A program made the translations under genes and the position numbers. A stretch of DNA of 64,000 nt from Ceratotherium simum simum (taxonomy: Eukaryota; Chordata; Mammalia; Perissodactyla; Rhinocerotidae). Positions within the stretch are counted from its first letter, which is position 1, and every line of letters begins with the position of its first letter. Below, in pieces: positions 1 through 11,330 of the stretch. The stretch spans positions 14,112,621 through 14,176,620 of the forward strand of contig NW_004454166.1 of NCBI RefSeq assembly GCF_000283155.1. Reading direction: 5' to 3'. The notes below the pieces were generated by a model. It did no database searches, was not told where the DNA came from, and saw only the letters and a program-made list of their open reading frames with translations.

Positions 1-280
1 AACAGACACCTCAGAAATACAAAAGATTATAAGAGAATACTATGAAAAACTATATGCCAACAAATTTGACACTCTGGAAGAAATGGAGAAATTCTTAGAA
101 TCATGCAAGCTTCCAAAACTGGATGGATTGCAATTAGTATTTGGGTGGTGAACATGAGAACATGGTGTATCCATGCAGAAATAGAAGTATAATGATGTAC
201 TCCTGAAATTTATACAATGTTATAAACCAATGTTACTGCAATAACAAAAAATAAAATAAAATAAAATAATATGAAAAAAA
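1..280 (+). mobile_element. L1 LINE 3' fragment with internal deletion
   Basis: Bases 1-120 translate in one frame to a piece of L1 ORF2 (residues like EIQKIIREYYEKLYANKFDTLEEMEKF), a stretch between the endonuclease and reverse transcriptase domains. At about 121 the sequence jumps to what looks like an L1 3' UTR end (the 'cctgaaatttatacaatg' part), followed by an A-rich tail with AATAAA-like units from about 246. The rest of ORF2 is missing. The element is cut by the left edge of the window. Confidence 0.7.
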
Positions 281-289
281 TAACGTTTA

Positions 290-620
290 TTGAATTTTTC
301 TTTGGTTTTTATTTTATGATTAATTTTAATAAATGTCCAAGGGTGTTATGAAAAGAGTCTATATTTGTATGCTATAGAATTCAAATTTTACAATCCTCTT
401 ATGTTTCTCAAATTCTCTGTATAATGTTATTTATTTTTTGATCACTTGAGTTCTCATGGAGAAGAGATGCTAAAATTTCCAACAATTTTGTTTCTTTTCG
501 CTTATATTTATTTTTCTTTATATATTTTATCATTATAACATTTGATGCATAAACGCCTACATTTTCAGTGTAGATTTTGCATTTTGGTTTAAAAAAAGTT
601 CTTTGCCCTATTTCAGTTGT
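290..620 (-). mobile_element. Decayed L1 fragment, antisense
   Basis: T-rich sequence whose phrases (such as 'aaatttccaacaattttg') resemble the complement of an old L1 ORF2. No intact frame remains. Limits are approximate. Confidence 0.4.
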
Positions 621-1059
621 TTCTTCCTTTTTTTAAACTCAAATTACACTTAATATACTTCCTAATTAATGTATCATTTCGTGTATTATTATATATCAAT
701 TAATAGATGCTTCTGCAGTGGCTGAAAATTTTGATCTTTCAGTAGCTTTAAACATTTAACTCATAATGTTTCCAATGTTTTTTCAATGGCTTCCTTCAAA
801 CTGGAGCCCTACCACAGGTCTATGTCATCAAGTATTGTGGATCAGTAGGGTTTGAATTCCATAATGTAAATGCTATAAAAGAGGAGGTGAGTGTCTCTTA
901 TGTGCTTAGTGTTTACAGAGCTGCCTAGTTGGAATGGAGTATTTCCCATTTAAATTAACGGATTTTTAAAAATAATGGCCATTCACTTAATGACAAGATT
1001 TTTAGAAATAATTTAAAAGCTTTAAGCAAAGGATAGGTGTATTTACTCATCAAAACATC

Positions 1060-1165
1060 CACACAAAGTAGATATTATTATTATTACAACATTTTAGAAA
1101 TGAGGAAACAGAGATTGTTACTCGTCCAAAGTACGATAGCCAGGATCCAAACCCACACACACAAA
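1060..1165 (-). mobile_element. MIR SINE fragment
   Basis: The phrase 'ttagaaatgaggaaacagag' and the following 'gccaggatccaaaccca' match the complement of the MIR core and tRNA-related part. The short reading frames in both directions here are chance. Confidence 0.6.
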
Positions 1166-2889
1166 ATATCCGAGTTTGTGGTTTTATTTCCACAACCAGG
1201 CCAGAAAGAGAGATGCTGCGAATAAAAACTGAAAGTGCCAATTTCATTTAAAGCTCTCTAAGATGATGGTGTGTGACACAGTACTGCTTGGTGCCCTGTG
1301 GCTGGGATGCCCAGCAGCAGGACCTAGGCAACCGCAGTGGAGATTGTTTTGACAGCTTAGGGAGTATTAGAAGACAGTCTCTTTGGCAGGCCTGGTGACA
1401 TTATTATGGCCAGCAAGAGAAGCAGTGACAGTGATGAGTGGCTCTCACAACTGAGGTCTGGCAAGACGCCTCATTGAAGGGTCTGGTGCAAGAGAGGAAG
1501 ATGATAGCAGATATAGGGGTTGTCGAAGAGACTCAACTGTGAGTTGAATGCAACCCCTCTCCACCCGTCCTGGGGATTCCAATGAATACGCTAGATTCTG
1601 AGCAGGACCTGCTGTCACATGAGGGGTTGGAGTTGAAAGCAGAATATTTTGCTTATTTCTTGACAAGTAGTCCTACTTTAACCTGTCTGCTAGTATGGCC
1701 CAGAAAATATAGAATTCTTCTACTACAGAGGGGAAGCTGTATTGAGAAGTCAAAGGCAAGGTAACCTACTCAGCAGGAGTTATATTTGCAAAATCGAAGG
1801 ATTGGTTTGCACAGCCCTAGTTCACAGCCGGCCTGCAATGCTTTATGATGGCTTAGATCCAGTAATCCTCATCCTGAGTCTACTAGTCTTTTCACTAAAG
1901 CATCTGCAAATGATAAAAACAGGGCTCAGAGGACAGCTAATAGAGGACTTAAAAAGAATCCCTCATGAGTTACACAGCATAGTTTTTAATGGATGGTTAC
2001 TAAACTAGTCAGGGTGAATATCTATAATTTCAGCTGCAGGGTCGAAGCCCACTGCCCTGAGCTTGGTGATCTTAGGGAAGACACATATCTGATCGCCTTG
2101 GTGCAGCCGCCAAGGGTGACCACTGAACTTCCCATATTCAGGGTGACACTGACCCTCAAATTAAAGCAAACCCCTGTCTTATGGGTAAAATTAGTGACAA
2201 ACAGACCAAAGGATTTTGAATTTAATGATAATGAAATTCCGTTAGAGTAGGCAAAAACAAAACAGGTGACTTTCAATGGAATGAAAATTAGATTTGCCTC
2301 AAACTTCTATGTAATATTGGATGTTAGACAACAGAGAAGAAAAGTCTACACTCAACCATTGCCTTTTACACGTAGAGCCTTCAGTAGATAGTCTTTGATT
2401 ATACAAAGTCTCAGAAAACATACCTACTATGCATCCTTCTTGAAAAGAAAGAAAAGATCCTTTACTCAATAGAAAAATGAATCAAAATTCACAAGTCAAG
2501 ATGATTTTGATTATAAGAACTGATAAGCACACAAATAATGTATAGAGTTGCCTAAAGAGGCTTGTAAATGTAGCTACAAGATTGGACATAGATGAGAAAA
2601 TTAGGTATAAGGGTTTATTTATAAACTAATACATGCATATGTATATTTTAAAATAATACAAAATATGGTGGATAATTTGGAGAATAAAAAAGTTTAGTGA
2701 AAACTCATTTGTAATTCTATCTATGAAAAATATTCTTTATGTTTCAGCCTAATTCCTCTTGTTACATATATGCACGTTACAAGCCATATTATATAAGCAA
2801 ATTTTATTCTTATATTTTAAAAACTTAATAATGGATAACATCTAATAGTCAATTTCTAAAAATTAGATTTTTAATATATTTGCATAACT
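1166..2889. other. Intergenic, nothing recognised
   Basis: No gene or confidently named repeat was seen. Open frames of 60-88 codons are present but have no recognisable domain, no splice context and no coding character. Confidence 0.5.
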
Positions 2890-3170
2890 ATATTCTATAG
2901 CTATCCTATCATTTCAAAAGATTTCCTTTTGAGGGCCTTTAGATCATTTCTACTTTTTTGGCTACTATACATAACATAGGTGTAGATATCTTTTATCTCT
3001 GCATTGGATAGAGTCCTGAACGTGAGATAGTGACTCAAAAGATATTGTCTTTATGAAGCTCTTGATAAAAATTTCCAATTAATTTATACAACCACCATCT
3101 GTGTATGAGTGTTGGTCTCACTATGTCATCAATAGCAATAATCATCCTTTAGAAAATATAATTTTCTAAT
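2890..3170 (-). mobile_element. Old L1-type LINE fragment, antisense
   Basis: Text such as 'ccaattaatttatacaacc' followed by 'accatctgtgtatgagtg' matches the complement of the region near the 3' end of old L1 elements ('caatttatactcccaccagcagtgtatgagag' type). Heavily decayed. Confidence 0.5.
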
Positions 3171-3759
3171 TTTAAAGGCAAACAGTGGCATCATATTTTA
3201 TTCCATTTAGGTCTTGCATCATCTATAGAAATTCAAATTGGGGCATTCTTCCTGGGATAAATGTGGCTGGTAAAGGAGGCAAAGAGTCAGGTTCTATCTC
3301 AATACATTATCTAAATAAACTGCTACATCTCACTGTACACACTCCTCAACCACACCGGCCCCTCTTTCTGCCCTCCCTTCCACCACTCTGTCACAACATT
3401 GTTTGTCTTTCTAGCCCTGAGCACGTATCACATCATCACACCATCCACTATACAGACAGGAGCAAAGCAAGTTAGGTTCAAGTTAGGATCATGATATAGT
3501 AAATGCTCTTCGTTGACTAACATTCTCCTACAATTTGCTAATTACAAGCAGGAAACCAATTCCTACTGGTGCATTTCATTACCTCCTTGGTGAGATAAAT
3601 CTTAATAACATCAGGAATTAAGGCAATCTTGTAGTCACCAGTGGCTGATTGGTACAGGTCGTTGCTTGTACTATATCACCATACCAGCTGAACGGAAGCT
3701 AATGGACTCTGCATTTCTCTTCTCATCTCCCAAGGTGGAATGATAACTCTAAGAAACTT
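3171..3759. other. Intergenic, nothing recognised
   Basis: A C/T-rich run at about 3330-3430 may be an L2 remnant, but it is too weak to call. No gene seen. Confidence 0.4.
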
Positions 3760-3984
3760 CATATTTACATTAATGCTTATTATTTGCATTTTTTGAATAC
3801 TGATGAGTTTGAGAATTTTATTTTACTAAGTATTTGTAATTCTGTGAATTTTTCATGTCCTTTGTTAAATTTTCTGTTGGAATTCTTTTTTTTATTAGTT
3901 TATATAAGCTCTTTGTGAACTATAGTTAGTAATCAATTGCAATTTCTGTAACAAAATATTTACGCTTGATTTCTGTTATGTAGA
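3760..3984 (-). mobile_element. L1 fragment, antisense (first part)
   Basis: Contains the complement of the L1 ORF2 3' region ('tttttcatgtcctttgttaa', then 'ttatataagctctttgtg'). It appears to continue at 4437 after an unrelated insert, and then again after an ERE, so three layers are stacked here. Confidence 0.55.
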
Positions 3985-4436
3985 GAATGGTTCTACCCCA
4001 TTCCTGACATTTCTGTGTGAGTTCCATTTGCATAAGATTCCTGGACATCTTCTGACCTTGTTATCACTTCTTTCTGAGAAAGAAAAAGCATCATGATTCA
4101 GCTGATGAGTGTGGGAGGAGAATCAGGGCACAGATAGCCCAGCACTCTTTCAAGTTTTTTCTAGTTTGGGGCAAACTTCCCCCCAGTGAGACAAGAGGGA
4201 CAAGTTCTGCCCTGTCCTTTCTTGCTGTAAGTTTGACAGGGCAGGCACCATATGGGTTTATGGGAATATCTGCCTAATTCAGGGTCTCTATCTTAGTAAA
4301 CTCACCATCTACCACTGTCCAACAACATTCTCCAAACTCAGCTTAATAAAAATAAAGGTGATATTTTGGCCTCCGTCTATCTCCTTTATTTTTCATTGGT
4401 TCAGAAGTTGGATAGAGTAGAGGGGTACTATTTATT
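3985..4436. other. Unidentified insert between two L1 pieces
   Basis: About 450 bp of mixed composition lies between two parts of what looks like one antisense L1. It contains AATAAA-like signals near 4343-4355 towards its right end, which could be the polyadenylation region of a solo LTR on the + strand. No clear terminal TG/CA or target-site duplication was found, so the class is open. Confidence 0.35.
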
Positions 4437-4960
4437 GGAACTTTAAATTCCATTATTTGGAGTTTGCTTCTTAATGACATGGTTGTTATTTTGTTTGTTT
4501 TTTGAGGAAGATTAGCCCTGAGCTAACATCTGTTGCCAAGGTGGGTTGACCCTGGGCCAACATCCGTGCCCATCTTCCTCTCCTTTATATGGGACACTGC
4601 CACACCATGGCTTTGATAAGCAGTGTGTAGGTCCTCGCCCAGGATCCGAACACGCGAACTCCAGGCGGCCGAAGCAGAGCACGCGAACTTAACTGCTACA
4701 CCACCAGGCTGGCCCCAATGATGTGGTTTTTATAGTAAAAAATATTTTAATTTTTGTGAAGTCAAATTTATTGCTGCTTTTCTTTATTCCTTACATTGCT
4801 TTTATCCTTAGAAAATCTTTTCCCATGCTAAGATCAATCAGATTTATCTATGTATTCATCAGCTATTACATAGTTTGGCTTTTTATATGTTATTTAAACC
4901 CACTTGAAATTAGCTGATGTATATGATGTGAAGATTTCTTTTCCAAGTAATTAAAAAAAT
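4437..4960 (-). mobile_element. L1 fragment, antisense (second part, carries an ERE)
   Basis: The sequence right of the ERE ('ttttaatttttgtgaagtca' onward) is the complement of L1 ORF2 sequence that follows the piece at 3760-3984. The ERE at 4490-4716 interrupts it. Confidence 0.55.
4490..4716 (-). mobile_element. ERE SINE (copy 1), in antisense L1
   Basis: Reverse-oriented perissodactyl tRNA-Ser-derived SINE. It starts with a T-rich tail, then 'gaggaagattagccctgagc', and ends with the complement of the Pol III A box and 'aggctggcccc'. The flanks 4473-4489 and 4717-4733 are a 17-bp target-site duplication with three mismatches, so the insertion is old. Confidence 0.9.
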
Positions 4961-7774
4961 ATCCTGGAACAACTTTTTCAAATAATCCTTTTTATTCACA
5001 AAATTACAATAACAGTATTTTACAAAGTACTATGTACTTATGTACATAGGCATATATACGCATGTGTATGTTTACATACGTATTAGTATATATTATATCT
5101 TTGGACTGTCAATTAATCAGGTAAGGAAAGCTCTACTTTGCATGATCTGATTGTGTGAATACATGTTATGATAAGATACCAATTTTCAACTATCAAGTTT
5201 GCAAGGAAATGTTTAATTTCCTGCAGTAAACTTTTATAAGTATGATATTTAAACACTGTTCATGTGCATGAGGAGTGGGAAACATAGTGCCCATGAGTTA
5301 GGCCACGGACTGGACTGTGGATTGTGCTACCAGTTGGCCTGTCGCATGACGGAGAATGGTCACCACCGGTCACAAATTACATCTGTTTATGCCTCTATTT
5401 GTTAGACAATCTGGCACCAGGAACAGCTGAGAGTAAAGATTTGAAAACAGCTTGCTTGATTGATGTGTCTAGAGTTATCTCTAAATCCAAATAAAATGTT
5501 AAGCGCTATCAAGAAATCATAAATCAGGCGTGTCTCTCTTTGAGCCAGGAGAAAGTCTTGCTAAGGCTTTTATGACACCCATATGTGAGAGATACAACTG
5601 GCTTGCATTCAAAAGAGAATTTAGGCCTGCTTGTTCCACACAACTAATTAGGTCACGTTTTTAATCTGACTGAACTGTGAGGTGTATCACAGGGCCCAGC
5701 GTTTTAAGTCATGATGATGAAAACTGTTGTAACTACGGTGTTCAATCAGGTAAGAGGAAGATAGCATCAACTAAGAACACAGAAGGGGGTTGATACCAAG
5801 GAGTATGTTGGCAAAGCAGCTGTGATCTGGTTTTGGGTAGCAAGACACCAATCAGGATGGCATGAACAATACAGGATGGCTGAACACCCACCAGTAAGAC
5901 GTAACCTTGGGGGAGATTTCAAAACTGAACCTTCATGAGTTATGACAAGAAGTTTTCACATTTTTACGTGTGAAAACTCTAAATGCCCATGAGAGAATGC
6001 AAATGTACCTTTCCATCAGGCAAAGACTAAAAAAAAAAATCCTGATCTATTGTATTAGATGGCACCAATTAATACCAGCTCTGCCTAACGTAGGCTGAAA
6101 GGTAATTACTAGAAAGATATAGTGAAGCTCACAGAATCAACAGAAAGACTAGAGAATCAAATTTAAAAAATGGCTAAAAACCAAGGAAAGTTAGGCAGGA
6201 AGCACCATGTCAAAGTCAGGCCCCAGGAGCAGTTGGGCTCTGGTGACATCTTGGCACCAACACTTTGGCCCCAGACTCTGCCACTGCCCTGCGCCATGAC
6301 AGGGAATGAATTCTGAAGTACCTTTGGCTTTTGTTTGACTCACTCAAGACTCAAAGTCCTGGTCAGGCTGATCCTGGTCATATGCCCACCCAAGTTTGAA
6401 GGCAAGGAGGGAGAATCTGGAGACTTGGGCTTCTTTAATGTAAGGCAGGGCCTTGACTCCTTAGCAAGACTCTGAGAGTGGGAGGGGAGAGATTCTGGGT
6501 GTTAGGTAGCAGAGAAAAAAAAGAAGAGAGAAAAACACACACACACATGTAAATAATGTATTAACAATGGATTTCTATACCTGAAATTTCAACATTTTGA
6601 ATATTTACTACTTATGTAATTAAAACTTGTTTCTGTTTTCCGCAATAATTTGTTTTGAAAAGGATATTTCTTAAGGTCTGTTTCTTTCTACCTTTGGTGA
6701 AAGAAATATCTTCTGTTTCTTCATTCTTCTGATAAGGACTTGGTAATCTCCTAGAAATAGGGTGCTTGGATCATCCTGGATCTCCCCAAGGAAGGCTGAT
6801 CTCCAGCTTTCTGATCCAGTAACCCAAAGTGAGTGCAGAGGGATCTGGGGCAAAGGGGCAGTCCTGGCAGGTAAATCTCATTTCTGGAGAGTTTCTCATA
6901 TGTGTCTCTTAAACTTACATAGCAGATGCCACATCCTGTATGTCTGGACCCCATTTATGATGTAGCATAAGCCATGGAAACTTGATGTAAATATGTCACC
7001 TATAGGAGACCATTCCCCACCTCCGCCCACCCCCTTTTTTAACACGCTGAATAGTTAACAGCCTAAGCTTTGACATAGTTTTTCCCGTGTCACCATGCCA
7101 GTAGCCAGTGACTTGATAAAGCCCTCCATGGCTCGGATCTCTCACGATAGCTACTCTCAAATACTATTGGACTCCCCCAAGTCACCTACACTACTAAAGT
7201 CTACTGAGTAGCAGCTGCCAAAGGCGCTCCAGCAGGGTTTTCTTTGATCTGATGGTCCATTTCCAACTCAAGCCGTAGACTATATAAACTAGTGTATGTT
7301 TACAGCATTTGGAATTTCTTCTTAATTTTTGAAAGGGTCTAATGTCTAAGGCAAATGATTTGCAAGTCAATCCTGATTAGCCTTCTTCAAACAGGTCCCA
7401 CGTGCCTTGTAATGAACAAAAATTCTAGAATTTGGATGGTACCCTTCCCTAGTTTTCTATATGAATGTAGTTTTTGCTCCATTTCTCGGCTGATTTCACT
7501 AGTTACTGGGAGGGGAAATACTAGACATCTGTTGTCGAGTAGCCACCTTCAGATACAACGTGGTCTATATTTGTTCTTTTTATATTTTATTTCACCTCTT
7601 TCTTTAAATTGTTGTCTCATGATCTTCTTTTGGCATTGACAGTAAGATATGAAGCACAATGAATTAGGTGAGAAAAGAAATAGCACATATCTCTCATATC
7701 CCCACATCTTGGAGAGGTCGTTTGCTGTGAGGTCTACTCTTCTCCCTGCTCTCATAACTACTTAATTAACAACT
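4961..7774. other. Intergenic, largely unique
   Basis: No gene and no confidently named repeat. Small items are an A-run near 6030, an A/G- then AC-rich run at about 6516-6546, and a hairpin listed separately at 5951-5978. Moderate CpG content at 5280-5360 and 5640-5740 is consistent with non-repeat sequence. Confidence 0.45.
5951..5978. repeat. 10-bp inverted repeat
   Basis: Arms 5951-5960 (agttttcaca) and 5969-5978 (tgtgaaaact) are perfect complements around an 8-nt loop. No surrounding element explains it. Confidence 0.85.
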
Positions 7775-8015
7775 GCTCAGCTCAAATGTTCTCCTCTTTG
7801 GGAAGTCATCTCAGACTGCCCTCATCATTGCCTGATCCTTGGAACTGCCCATTCTCAGTCTTTCAGCATGCTCTAAACATGCCTCTCTAACACTTACTGC
7901 ACTCTATCTTCATTTTTGATGTATTCACCCACCTTCCTAGCCAGATTGTGAGTTCTCTGATACAGACTTACCCATCACTGTATCCCAGTGATGTTAGTTA
8001 AATGAACGAAAAGAT
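7775..8015 (+). mobile_element. L2 LINE 3' end
   Basis: Reads through typical L2 3' phrases: 'gggaagtcatctcagactgcc', then 'cttactgcactctatcttca', 'ttgtgagttctctgatacag', and a final 'gttagttaaatgaacgaa'. Confidence 0.75.
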
Positions 8016-9429
8016 TTGGAAAAGAGATAGAAAAGACAAGAAAAATTTTCTTAGAATCTCTAGATTGTTCCTAAATTGGTAACATTTAAGATCTCTCATG
8101 CTTTATTTAACCAATATGGGAGGACAAATGTGAAGGATAAAGAAAGAGCTGGATTCTTGTGCTGATAACCATTTTTGTTTATGCTCTGTTAAAAACACAG
8201 TACATGTGTTAGAGGTTAAATTACTGATTGTAAATAATTACTAATAGCAGATAACTTTATAAACAGATTTTGATAAGAGTTTCTATATAATTCTCATTTC
8301 TTTATAATAAATACACTATTCTGCATTGGCAGAAAAACTAATTGTTCACTGTAAAAATGCTCCCCATTATCATGGCTGCTCCTAAACAATACACAATCTT
8401 GTCTTTTATGGCTCTCAGCTGCACTCTGCCTGGAAGATACTTTAGACACGAGCCAACTTTTTACATCTAACAAATGCCCAGTAAAAGACACTTAGAATTC
8501 CAGTTGGACTGAACTTGCCCCTTCTCCAGAGGGCACATAAATGAATAAATATGAGGAAATCCCCTCCCATGGCGCACACACATATGCACGCACGCGATCC
8601 TCAGAGCAGCTGTGTTATATTACAAGTTGGAGGCCTTTTGTTAGTTCAGATGGTTCAGGTCTGCAAAGGCACTCTGGAGAAGAAATAAATATTATGAGTA
8701 AGTCTCGTTTCCATGCTTGTAGTGGGGAAACACTTACTAGCAGAGTTTACTACAGTGTTATATTAAAACAATCTCATAAAAGAATACCAGCATTACTCAC
8801 TCAGCACATGATTGTTAGACAAGATGGTGTCTGTTTTATTTTCTAAATATTCAAAACATGATTTCATTCAGACCTCCAGATGGACTTTCTTTTCAGTAAA
8901 ACTAATCAGAATGATCAAGGATCATGTGCTCACTAAATCTAGTCTTCATTTTTTTCTTAAAGCATTCATCTTTCTTATACTTTACTAAATATTGCATATA
9001 AATAAAACTTTACAAACGAGAGAGATCGGATATAAGCATTTGAATTGTCAAAGGAAAGGCAAGTTGGGTCTGGACAGGAACTCAACTTGGAATCCAGGTC
9101 ATTCCATTTGAGGATTTAGTCTTCTGCTTTAGATGCTCAGAGTCTGAGGTTGACAAATTCGGTAACAAGAAGAGAATGTACTGGAGATCGATATAAATGT
9201 GAATTTATTAATTTACAAGGAGAAAGGACTCTCATAATAACCAAAATACTACAGGTCTACACAATCAGTGCATTCTTTCGTTGTTAAACTACATGTGAAG
9301 CCAAATTATAATAAGATTGTTTAGTGAACATAAAGGCAGAACAAGGGGACACCAAGAAATTTATTTTTAATGGCACTGAGAGCCTGATACGTCCATCTCC
9401 CTATGAGGTCTTGTCAAAGGATTAGAAAC
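8016..9429. other. Intergenic, nothing recognised
   Basis: No gene or clear repeat. A 101-codon open frame at 8541-8846 (+) has no recognisable domain and is treated as chance. Confidence 0.45.
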
Positions 9430-9815
9430 ACTTTGCCGTGCTCTTCCCAAAGCCTGGTACATTCTTTCCCCATTCTTCACCAACTTTTACTAATCCATCT
9501 AATCTTAGTTTAATTATCACTTTCTTAGAGAGACCTTTTCTGGTCATCTTATCTAAGAAAGGGCCCCCGCTGTACACTCCAGAGCACTCTCTGTCATTTC
9601 CCTTTATAGCACTTACCTCAATTTGTATTTATATACTTATCTGTTGCTTTACGTTCTATCTCTAGACTGTAAACTCCAGGAGAGCAGGCACCACATTTTG
9701 TTTTGTTTTGTTTTGTTTTGTTTTGTTTTGAGTCCCCACTAGGTTCTCAGTACCAAGCACAGTGGCTGACACATCTGCAAGCATTCAGGACATATTTGTT
9801 AAATGAATAAATGAA
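9430..9815 (+). mobile_element. L2 LINE 3' end
   Basis: Carries the L2 phrases 'agagaccttttctggtcatc', 'tttatagcacttacctcaat', 'agactgtaaactccaggaga', and the end 'atttgttaaatgaataaat'. A TTTTG microsatellite has expanded inside the 'ttttgttttgttcactg' part of the consensus. Confidence 0.8.
9696..9730. repeat. (TTTTG)7 microsatellite
   Basis: Seven perfect TTTTG units inside the L2 fragment. Likely length-polymorphic. Confidence 0.95.
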
Positions 9816-9819
9816 AGGA

Positions 9820-10070
9820 GCTGCACGGGGTAGTGGCTAAGAGCACAGGTGCTGGATTCAGGCTTCCTTGATTGAAATCCTGGCTCTGCCTCTTCATAAC
9901 TATGTGAGCTTGAGAAAATTACAGAATAAGATCCCTTATCTGCAAAATGAGGACGGTGATAGTGTCTGCCTCACAGCATTCTAATGAGGATTAAGTAAGT
10001 TAATAGATGTAAAATTCTTGGAACAAGGACTGGCACAGAGTAAGTACTCAGGCAGAGTTCGCTCTTAATA
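9820..10070 (+). mobile_element. MIR SINE, near full length
   Basis: Shows the tRNA-related head ('gtggctaagagcacaggtgc'), 'gaaatcctggctctgcctct', the core 'ttatctgcaaaatgaggac', and the tail 'actggcacagagtaagtact'. Confidence 0.88.
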
Positions 10071-11330
10071 TCTTCTTACAAAGGATACTTCTAAGAACAA
10101 TTACAAGCCTGGTTGCTAAAACTCAATTTCCCTGGGACACGACTGGGATGGGTACAATCAATGCTGACCTCTGAAGATATTCATTTATGTTTCTATGGTA
10201 TAGCAAACCCATATTTTTGGTAAAAAAAAAAAAATCTTTAATTAAATATGTGACTATTTCAAAGCAGGTTATACCCAAGCCCTTCCAGCCTGGAATCCAC
10301 TCTATTTTCTTTTCATGAGATTTTGTGTCTATGTACTGACACATAGTCAGTTATGCTTGGATGTCAGAGCTTATCTCTGGTGGTAGCTGTATTATCCCTA
10401 TTTCTGTGTTCTTGGGAGGGCCATCTCAGCAATAATGATTTAAGGTGGAAATTTTATAAAATTTAGAAAGGAAAAAAGAACAACATAATAAATATACACA
10501 ATTCTGTAACAACAGAGGTAGTCGTTGTATTTGTTTTATTTTGTTTTAAAGGCTTTACTGATAAATACTATGGGGCAAACACCATATTTAGCAATGATAT
10601 ATTATTATAACGTTATAAGGCAAAACTCATGTGGTTGTTAGAGCCTTAGAATCTCATTCGTTCTTTTAACATGAACTTATTGAGTGTCACATATGTGCCA
10701 GCCATTATAGTAGAGATGGTCTATGACACTTTGGGTTTGAACTCAAGAATGATACAAATAGGGTTCTGTTATTTGATGAATTGATATTTTGATTATCAAA
10801 CATTAAAAAAATCTTTTATATATTGCTGTCTGTTACTTTCAATGATAAAATACTGACTGATAATGTGTGAGAACACATTGCTAAAACAACAGAATTGGGA
10901 GCAACTACATTTTTTTTCCCCTCACCCTATATACACATGAAGTGTGTCCTTTGATCATTAGCTGTAGGTGATATTCAAAGAGCCTATTTCCATGCACAAT
11001 TGAGTATATTTTCCTTGAAATTAAGATACATTTATGTCAAGATCTACCCTTTCCTTACCTTTAAGGCCATTATGGTATTAAACCCCAAATCAGGCCTTTA
11101 TGATGTGCCTTCTGTATTTGAGTCTTAATTTGTTCATCTTCTCCTTGTTTGGAATCTCCATCTTCTTATTCTCTCAAATAGGAGCTCTGCTATTTTCAGT
11201 CCATAAGATAAGATTTTAGCCTGTGTCCACATGAATATCCCACAGGCTAAACCAGTGCACTGAATCTCAGAATTTGACCAAACTCAAAGATCTTGTACAA
11301 TTACTCATCTGTTGCTGAATTTCTCCTTAT
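10071..11330. other. Intergenic, nothing firm
   Basis: A short stretch near 10670-10710 resembles an antisense L2 end ('cttattgagtgtcacatatg'). Otherwise AT-rich with no gene. Confidence 0.4.
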
